64,000 nt of DNA from Dermacentor variabilis (taxonomy: Eukaryota; Arthropoda; Arachnida; Ixodida; Ixodidae): NCBI RefSeq assembly GCF_050947875.1, contig NC_134569.1, positions 261,775,100 through 261,839,099 of the forward strand, given 5' to 3'. The notes below the pieces were generated by a model that was not told the DNA's origin, ran no database searches, and worked only from the letters and a program-made list of their open reading frames with translations. Shown here piece by piece: positions 56,776 through 64,000 of the stretch (position 1 is the stretch's first letter; every line of letters begins with the position of its first letter). Position numbers and translations under genes: made by a program.

Positions 56776-57908
56776 GTCAACTCTTCTAAAGTAGAATCTC
56801 GTTGACATGTATTGGAAAAAAATGCGAGAAAAAAACGTACTAACCGGGAAAACGTACGATCCGATGTAACTAAAAAAAATTGACTGACTCAACTATTGTT
56901 GACATCTACGTAATGCGAAGCATCACGTGGATCGTTACAGCAGGATATGCCGATGTGCATCGTTCTGGTGGTGCTCCGACGGCCCGAGATGCGTTTTGTT
57001 ATCGTATTGTGTGGTATTTTAATAGTGTGACGGGAAACCGAAATGAAATCGAGCTGGTGGGCGATGTCAGATGCCGCCGAAGCAAAACGTGATGCCCATA
57101 TTGTGCTGCCTGTAGCAGGGAACGGTGGTGCGTTTGGATTATCGCCTACAGAGTAGGCATGGAAGTACAGCAATGACACACGCCAATCAGATGCCTTTTT
57201 GCCTTCTCATGCAGATTGCAACAGTACTCGCAGCACTGAACTTATCTTGCGCTGTGCCTGGATACATATTACAGCCGCCTGCCAGCAGTGGCGCTCCCCT
57301 CCAGTCCTCGCGGCTTTTATCCCTCCGCAAGCCGTCAATGCCGCTTTCTGAAATCCAAATCTGGCCCAGTGTTGACCTGCCAATCACATCGACAGATGCA
57401 TCCTGTACAAGAAGTACTTAGATGGACCCTGAAACGATTTTGACGATCTTGTACAAACGTACTGAGTCGTTAGAGTAGGTCCTTCGGATCATTAATTCAC
57501 ACATCTAAATGCCCTGCGTAAAGCATGTAATTTATTATAAGGTTTTAAAAATGTACATTGCTGTTGATCGCAGCACATTGCTCGGCGAAATTTTCAGCCG
57601 CCCCTACCCATATGATGTAAATCACCCAATTGACGTCAGTAGGGCGAGCGATCCAATTGGCTGCCGAGGGGGCGTCATCGATAATTTTTCCACCTTTATG
57701 CTGAACAAATTATGTTCGTAATAGTTGGAATGTTAGTTAATTCGTTTTTATAAAAAGAAAGTAACAGAAAGGGAATGCACAAGAACAATTTCTCACTACA
57801 CTTAAGCACTTCTGGCACACAGCAAGTGTTGTGTGCTTGTGTTACAACATGCTCCATTTTGACGAGAGCTTTGCGGTCAGGGTTGGTCTCAGTCTTTTTG
57901 CGAGCACC
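56776..57908. other. DNA upstream of the THAP sequence
   Basis: 56785-56880 (GTAGAATCTCGTTGACATGT, AACGTACTAACCGGG) looks like a DNA-transposon end. The remainder shows no supported gene. Confidence 0.35.
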
Positions 57909-57950
57909 ATGACTCGACTTTGCTGCGTTGTGGGCTGCAAACGTAGCAAC
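57909..57950 (+). pseudogene. THAP domain, N-terminal part, cut by a LINE
   Basis: ATG at 57909 opens MTRLCCVVGCKRSN, the start of a THAP zinc-finger (first cysteine pair of C2CH). The frame runs straight into the A/T-rich 3' end of the LINE. The second half is at 61442-61558. THAP domains bind DNA and occur in host factors and P-element-type transposases, and I cannot tell which this was. Confidence 0.6.
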
Positions 57951-58304
57951 TTATTTTTTTTATTTACAAATACTGCTGCCTCAGTTTCTGAGACATAGCA
58001 GGAGTGAGTACAGAATAATAAAAAAATACAATTACAAATACATTCAACAAAATTCACCAGAATACAAGAAAACCTTAATAGAATACATAATTACGCAATT
58101 CTTTTTCAAAATGCTCAGTACCAAGTCTACGCAGAGACCCATCAAGTTTATTCCATAAATCCACCGTCCATAGGAAGAAGAAAAACTTAAAACAATCAAG
58201 ATTCGACCTGAAGGGCACAATGTTCAGGGGATCAGATCGTCAAGTGCAGCGTGCAGAAGCTGCAACAAAAGAAATGGGCGCCAGAACACACAAGCTGGTG
58301 TGAA

Positions 58305-59840
58305 CTATCTTATGCAGAAGGATAGCGCGAAAGTACACCGATGTTCGAGAGATTGCAACGTTAAAACGTGTGCATGCGAAGTAGGTGAGAATTCCCGGTC
58401 ATAGCGACGAAAAATGAACCTGATTGCTTTTTTTTGGACAGATTCTAACATAGCTATATCGTGCTCGAGGTGAGGTGACCAAACAACCGATGCATATTCT
58501 AGTATGGGCCTGACCAAAGTTTTGTAAGCAGTCAATTTGCATTCTCTTGTCGAGCTGCTTAACGTGCATTGGAGATACCAAAGTTTACGATGAGCCTTAT
58601 TGCAGATTATTTCAACGTGCTTGCGCCATTTCAAATTTGATGTTACACCGAGTTACACCGAGGTACTTAAACTCCGTAACATGTATTAGACTGACTCCGT
58701 CATTAGCATAAGTAAAAGAAAGGGGCTGTTTCTTGTTTGAAAAGGTCATAGCTACAGTCTTTTTGAAGTTCATAGACATTTGCCAGGTTTCACTCCAGTT
58801 ACGAAACAATGAAAAAACGTTGTTTAGTGCAACCTGATCATCAGCATCATAGATGGTATTGTAGATAACGCAGTCGTCTGCATACATTCTAAGTTTAACT
58901 TGAGTATTGCCGATGATTTCTGCTACGTCATTTATGAAAATAATGAACAAAAGCGGCCCCAGCACCGAGCCTTGAGGCACTCCAGATGTAATCTGTACCT
59001 CTGATGACTTCGCACGGTTAAATGTAACAAATTGAGAACTTGACTGTAAGTAATCGGCTATCCAATCGACCAGCTTGCTGTCACCAAACATGTACGAACT
59101 TTAACTAAAAGCTTAGCATGGCAAACCAAATCGAAGGCCTTGGAATAGTAAATAAATATGGCATCAAGCTGTCCTCGGCTGTAAAGGGGAAAAAGCAACG
59201 TCGTGCGTAAATTCAAGCAACTGTGTAACAGTGGAATAGCCAGCACGAAAACCGTGCTGCGATGGGGAAAGAATATTGTTTGCATTTAGGTATTCTACAA
59301 TGTGCTTGTGAATAATGTGCTCCAAGAGTTTAGAACTGGTGGAAAGTAAAGATATTGGCCTATAATTTGGTATTATTTGTTTATTTCCGGACTTGAATAC
59401 GGGCACGACATTAGCCAATTCCCACAGCCGGGGAACTGTGGTAGAGCTCATTGATATTTTAGATATTATAGTCAGATAGTTGCGCACTATTTCGAGTACC
59501 TCTTTAGGAACATATTTGGAATGCTGTCTGGGCCTGGGCTTTTCGTTAAATCAAGTTTTAATATGAGGTTATGTACTCTGGAGGAGGTTACATCAAGATT
59601 AGGAAGAGAGGGCAGATTGCAGCACGCAGAGAATGGGGGGTTGGTGCCATTATTGATAGAAAAAACAGATTTGAAGAAGTTGAAGGCATTCGCTGTAGTT
59701 TCAGATTGGGGGTCATTTAGAATGAAGGAAGAAGGTACAGAAGATGCAGGACTAATCGATCTCCAGAACCTAGATGGGTTTTTTTTTTTCATAAATGTAG
59801 CCAAGGTATTATTGAAGTAAAAGCTCTTAGCCTCTTGCAT
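58305..59840 (-). pseudogene. CR1-group reverse transcriptase
   Basis: Open pieces 59840-59487, 59487-59164, 59091-58612 and 58634-58305 give in order: KSPGPDSIPNMFLK, NYRPISLLSTSSKLLEHI, HGFRAGYSTVTQLLEFTHD, YYSKAFDLV, SGVPQGSVLGPLLFIIFIND, MYADDCVIY and RPILEYASVVWSPH. The catalytic YADD is intact. In motif A the first Asp position is read as Y (YYSKAFD), a likely inactivating change. There are frameshifts near 59170 and 59090. Confidence 0.87.
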
Positions 59841-60221
59841 TTTAGCTCTAAATTTAGACTTCGACGTGTTGAATAAAGAAACATTTTTGTTACACTCAGA
59901 ATGACTATGCTTATCTAGTCACTTAATGCGACGAGTGAGCTGAATTATTTCTCAATGATACCAAGGGTGTCTTTGATTTCGTTTAATAGATTTTTGGGGC
60001 ACATACTTTGACAGGCATTCACGGACAATGTCACAAAATTTAAGGAGCAGCATGTCTACATTGCAAAGTTCACTACAGGATTGGAAGTCATCAAAAGTTT
60101 AGGCTAAAGTGTCAAGTATGGAGGTATCGTCAGCTTCAGGAAAGTTCAAAACGGTTGTGAACTCAGGTCTTAGTGGAGGGCACACTAAGTTCAAGGCAAT
60201 TTCAACAGCTTTATGGTCAGA

Positions 60222-60776
60222 TCAGCCTTCGGTGACTTCACATTTAACTCCGTGCGATAAGAGTTGGTTTCCAAATATAAGGTCTAATATTGAGTCTTCG
60301 TGTGTTACAGAATCCACAAGTTGAGTTAACCCAAATGAAATAACCAGGTCGATCAGGGAAGCGCAAGGCGCCCTATCACGGCCAGTTGGGGTAAGTGTGC
60401 TCCAGTTAATGCATGGGAGATTAAAATCCCCAGCTAACAATAATTTACAACCACACAACTTGTTACTGATAAGGTACTCATTGATAGCAGGAAAAGTATA
60501 GTCGGAGTTCGGAGCACGATAAACAACATCGACAACTAATATTACAATACCTCTGCTGTATATTTTGCACCAAATAGGCTCAATGCCAGGAAGTTCAGGT
60601 AATAAAGAAAATTTAAGACTTGTTTTAATGAGAACTGCTACACGACTACCATGGCCAACATGCCTGTTCTTCCGTAGAAGTGCATAACCAGGAGGTAAAA
60701 TTTTGCTATTAATAACAGCTTCATTTAACCAAGTCTCAGTAAGACAGACAACTGATGGGTTGTGGCATTCCACCAA
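60222..60776 (-). pseudogene. CR1-group LINE endonuclease
   Basis: A 184-codon frame with exonuclease III-like motifs: CLTETWLNE (catalytic Glu), SRVAVLIK, VVYRAPNSDY, LLLAGDFNLPCINW (Asp/Asn) and DSILDLIFGN. The C-terminal SDH motif is not in this frame. The frame ends near EVTEG, where SDH would be expected. Confidence 0.85.
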
Positions 60777-61441
60777 ACAATTGAGGGCTTCAACTTTGTT
60801 TAGTATACTCCTCGCATTTACATGGAGGACAATTATATTCTGATCGCAGCGTCAGTCAACGCAAGCCGAAGCAGTATTAGCCGAAGCTGGATTCTTGCCA
60901 GACGCTTTTGCAGAAGCCGCTTTCACGGGAGCAGAGGGCACAGAGCCTGATACCGTTGAAGGCGAACGCGCTTAAACCTTAACAATGACATTCTTATAGT
61001 GTCCCACATGTAACAAACACCGTCAATCGTGAGTGTGTCGTACTTAAGTGTAAATTTACCAGCATTCTCGCGCATATTTTGCGAATTCTGCCACAGCGCT
61101 ATACGTGCCATCCGTATCCATGCAGAGTAGTCCTCGTTTATATATATCTTAGTTCCTTTAAGTTTCCGGGCGCTGTTCAAGATAGCAACCTTTGATCTGA
61201 AATCCAGTAATTTATTGATTACCGGCCGAGGTTTATCCCTTCTTTTAGCTCCATGCCTGTGGCAATGCTCTATGTCATCGCATTTTACACCGAGTTTAAA
61301 TTATACAAGTTCCAATACAGATTTAAGCAAAGCAGATCACCAGCCGACTCGGAAGGCTTTTTACGCAAGCCATGAATAACCAAATTGCTTTGGTTATTCA
61401 TGACAATGACTAACTGGCAATCTGTCAAGCTGCGACATCGT

Positions 61442-61558
61442 GTCCCTCTGTAAGGCAGCAGAGGAGCGGACTGGCTGCAGCGCATCGGACTGCCACTATC
61501 TGATCGGCGCCAGGATTTGCACGTTTGCGGCAATCACTTTACACTGGAGGATTACTAA
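61442..61558 (+). pseudogene. THAP domain, C-terminal part
   Basis: The frame GADWLQRIGLPLSDRRQDLH then VCGNHFTLEDY matches the second half of a THAP domain: a conserved Trp and the C-x2-H pair (CGNH) followed by F and EDY. A TAA follows at 61556 and one lies upstream at 61451, so it is a relic. Confidence 0.6.
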
Positions 61559-62059
61559 CGCAATAGCATTTCACGAGATCGGTATTCAGGTAAACGCAAG
61601 CTCAAGGAGACAGGGCCTGGCCATTTGACGTGTCGTTTCACGGGATGAGCAGAAGTGCAAATGTGAATGGTCTGCACGGTGCAGCCACCTGGTGGCACAG
61701 AGCTCAACCACACTTTAGCGGCGCCCGATAGACAGCGGTACTGAGCCAAGACAGAGCGGTGGATTCGCCGCTGCAGCTGCTTTTTGGCCAAGTGGCACAT
61801 ACTGTTCAGGCATCCCGCGACATCACATGGAGGTTGAATTATTTGCTACTTGCAGCTTGTGCAAGTTCCGTGAGCCAGCGAAACCAGCGCAGCACTATGC
61901 TATAACAAAACTAGTTAAGGGCAAAAGCATGGGCGGCGCGGAGTCGAGCAAAAATTAAACCTTTTGCCGACCTGTGTCATTGTCAAAGGTAACTTCAATG
62001 AGTTCTTTTAACTAAAAATGAAATAGAACTGGACCAGTAGTGTTTTATTTCGTCTTATA
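61559..62059. other. Unrecognised DNA between the THAP relic and a LINE fragment
   Basis: No coding region, RNA or repeat identified. Confidence 0.4.
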
Positions 62060-62671
62060 ATACTAACCACAAACTGACCGCCTAGATGATATTGAGGACC
62101 GATCCAGACGAGAGAACTTAATCTTTCATGGCCTTCCTGATGATCTCTCTGAAACCTGGGCAGAGTCAGAAAAATTAATTTGCTGAGTGTTGAACACTGC
62201 AATGAATCTAAACCTTGGCTCGAGAGATGAGCACATAGGTCGAGCTCATAGGTTAGTAAAATTTGTCTCTGGGAGATGTCAACCAATTGTGGTGAAATTC
62301 CTGTTATCCAAGCTCAGAAATGGCATTCTGGCCTTGAGAACCAAGTTTAAAGATTCCAAAGTGTCCGTTAACAAAGACTTTCGTAAAGCGACGAGACCTT
62401 CATGTAAAAAGTTGTACGACTTCGTAAACGTTGCTGGAAACATATTTTCCATACGTCATAACCAACTTTTTATGAATAGTAAATGCTATGTATACTCGTC
62501 GGCTACTCATAGCGCCTGCGAACTGCCCCAAGCAAAAGCCCCTTCAGGGCATGTGTGAACTCTAACTCCAATTCAGCCTCAAACACCCCTTTGTCCTAAC
62601 AAAACAAGTGCTTCGAACATAGAGCGATTCGACCATTCTCTCTTATTCTCAAACGTAAGAAGTGTTCTTAA
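62060..62671 (+). mobile_element. CR1-group LINE, ORF1 to endonuclease start
   Basis: The plus strand encodes DDIEDRSRRENLIFHGLPDD (62080 on), EHIGRAHRLVKF, IVVKFLLSKLRNGIL and VSVNKDFRKATRP, a typical LINE ORF1 nucleic-acid-binding domain. It then has the beginning of the endonuclease region (LLFSNVRSVLN) at about 62630-62670, where a TTAA element interrupts it. It has opposite orientation to the larger LINE and is truncated on both sides. Confidence 0.75.
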
Positions 62672-62875
62672 CCCTTTGTGGGTAGATTCTTTTATTGCGG
62701 ATTCCAATTCTATTTCGAAAAAAAATTTACCGTAATTTTTCTACGGTGACCATAAAGTGAGAAAAATATATTTTGCATTAGTATATATGCACTGTTTATT
62801 CATGAATAACAACAATAAAAAAGGAAATAAACTTATAAGAACTACAAATTTGATGCATTGTTATACACATAAGGG
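62672..62875. mobile_element. Short piggyBac-type MITE, about 204 bp
   Basis: TTAA (62668-62671) is followed by CCCTTTGTGGG. The right end AAGGG is followed by TTAG, a one-base decay of TTAA. No coding sequence. Confidence 0.5.
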
Positions 62876-62950
62876 TTAGAATACACGCATGCGAGAATAT
62901 TTTGCAAATGTCAAATGTTCCTGCTCTTACACTAATATTTACGTCGGTAG

Positions 62951-63372
62951 TGTCACGTAGTAGTGATGGTGAAGAAGGCAGCAGAACTGTGATTATAGAT
63001 ACTGGCATTTTATTGGGTGAACTTGTGCCCTCAAAAGCAGGCTACACTCAAAAGAACAATGATAGTGGCGAACAGACTCGGTGATCGTCGAAAATCTGAT
63101 CAGCGGGTCAAGCGTGTCGGCTTTCATACAGCAGTCGTCTAACATTCCACACTAATCGCTGGGACCCGCATGTCTTCCACAAAGTTCTACACCTTTCGCG
63201 TCATGCGATGAAATCAGATAACACAAGCTTTGGCGAAAACAGACAGCGGATAGAAGCATCAATAACATTCTAGAAACTTCCGATACATGCAGGCGCATCC
63301 CCTGCTGTGCGATAACATTTGTTAGGCGGCGAAACGTGGCAGCGTGATAAAGATAAGCAAGTGCACGTGTCA
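62951..63372 (-). mobile_element. 3' LTR of the right-edge gypsy element
   Basis: 422 bp. In minus orientation it starts TGACACGTGC and ends ACTACGTGACA (TG...CA). It is preceded on the minus strand by the polypurine tract AAGGGGGGGC (plus 63373-63385). It is homologous to the LTRs at 37114 and 38103. Confidence 0.88.
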
Positions 63373-64000
63373 ATGCCCCCCCTTAAAAAAAAGCATCGAC
63401 TCGATGCTGCAAACAAACGAAAGTAATAAAGAAAAACACCCGTAGCAAAGAAAGAACAAAACAAAGAAGTTCATCACCGTGCGTAAAAGGGTTTAAGACC
63501 CACCATGTGGACAACTTCAGGATGTGGGCGGCGCCGCTGTGAATGCGAAATGCCATCTGGCACGACCTCATAGTCCAGTGCGCCAATACGTCGAATGATC
63601 TTGTAGGGTCCGAAATAGTGTCACAGTAGTTTCTCACAGAGTCCTCGTCAGCGTATCGGGGTCCAAACCCAAACACGGTCACCAGGCTGGTAGTCGACAA
63701 TGCGTCGTCGGAGGTTGTAGTGTCGGCTGTCTGTACGCTGCTGGTTCTTGATCTGTAGGTGGGCTAGCTGCCGGGATTCTTCGGCGGGCAGGATATAGCT
63801 AGCGACGTCAACATTCTCTTCGTCAATGACGTGCGGCAGCATGGTGTCGAGCGTCGTCGTCGGCTTCCTGCCGTAAACCAGCTTAAACGGAGTGATTGGT
63901 GTTGTTTCTTGCACCACCGTGTTGTAAGCAAAGGTTACATACGGCAGGACCGCGTCCCACGTCTTGTGCTCGACGTACATTGCTAGCATGTCGGCAAGGG
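63373..64000 (-). mobile_element. Ty3/gypsy element, integrase C-terminus, runs off the right edge
   Basis: The minus-strand frame (63989-63648) reads EHKTWDAVLPYVTFAYNTVV, ITPFKLVYGRKPTT and YQPGDRVWVWTP, the end of the integrase catalytic core and the GPY-type C-terminal domain. After a frameshift near 63640 it continues to MVGLKPF and a TGA at 63475-63477. It is the same family as the copy at 42400-44420, but less decayed. The rest of pol and the 5' LTR should lie to the right. Confidence 0.88.

Larger units (their letters stand above)
57953..61440 (-). mobile_element. Nearly full-length CR1-group LINE
   Basis: Minus-strand order is: ORF1 C-terminal part (61430-60923, with NNQSNLVIHGL and KIYINEDYSAWIRMARIALW), apurinic-type endonuclease (60776-60222), reverse transcriptase (59840-58305) and 3' region ending in an A-rich AATAAA-type tail near 57953. 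ORF1 is broken by several stops. The 5' boundary is approximate and no clear target duplication was found. It lies inside a THAP sequence. Confidence 0.85.

Noticed and set aside
55156..64000. Further upstream SMARCD exons
   Set aside because: I searched minus-strand translations for the SWIB region and the segment before [10 protein letters not shown] and found nothing convincing.

Overview
The window looks like nuclear DNA of an ixodid (hard) tick. The evidence is a Ruka-type tick SINE (tRNA-derived, ending in the AGAACCCCAGGTGG / GACGTTAAACCCC-like region), many Penelope-like elements, RTE, CR1-group and I-clade LINEs, Ty3/gypsy copies, and two exons of an animal SWI/SNF subunit gene with arthropod-style splice sites. 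There is no prokaryotic signal. The species cannot be named from this window.

Region 1 (1-23126) is one uninterrupted satellite array that runs off the left edge. The monomer is 141 bp (47 codons) with recurrent 139-bp variants. Monomers are organised into higher-order repeats (HORs): a 5767-bp copy (about 41 monomers), a 5344-bp copy (about 38, missing exactly 423 bp or three monomers) and a partial third copy, followed by a 1690-bp tandem duplication. Because 141 is a multiple of three and the monomer has few stops, long apparent reading frames occur on both strands. I do not annotate these as genes. The array stops at a near-perfect palindrome.

Region 2 (23127-36600) is low-gene DNA with one intact homeodomain reading frame (24040-24330, minus), a truncated CR1-group LINE split by a piggyBac-type MITE, a 5'-truncated I-clade LINE with a complete RNase H domain (minus), the SINE, several dispersed repeats and a Penelope-like element (PLE) with 52-bp perfect inverted ends.

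Region 3 (36600-55200) is the 3' end of a host gene on the minus strand, the SMARCD/BAF60 (Bap60) chromatin-remodelling subunit. Its last exon (36656-36811) and the preceding exon (55033-55155) are separated by an 18.2-kb intron packed with transposons: three LTR-family remnants, a degraded and a nearly intact Tigger/pogo element, a Ty3/gypsy copy, and a nested stack in which an RTE LINE holds a 4.05-kb PLE, which itself holds a 553-bp MITE and a 0.9-kb hairpin PLE. Small hairpin elements of 157, 158 and 241 bp, with 11-13-bp target duplications and a shared PLE tail, lie in the RTE and the gypsy.

Region 4 (55200-64000) holds a nearly full-length CR1-group LINE (minus) that splits a THAP-domain sequence, a plus-strand LINE ORF1 fragment, another piggyBac-type MITE and the 3' end of a second gypsy copy (LTR plus integrase C-terminus) that continues past the right edge. 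No upstream SMARCD exon was recognised here, so the rest of that gene should lie to the right.
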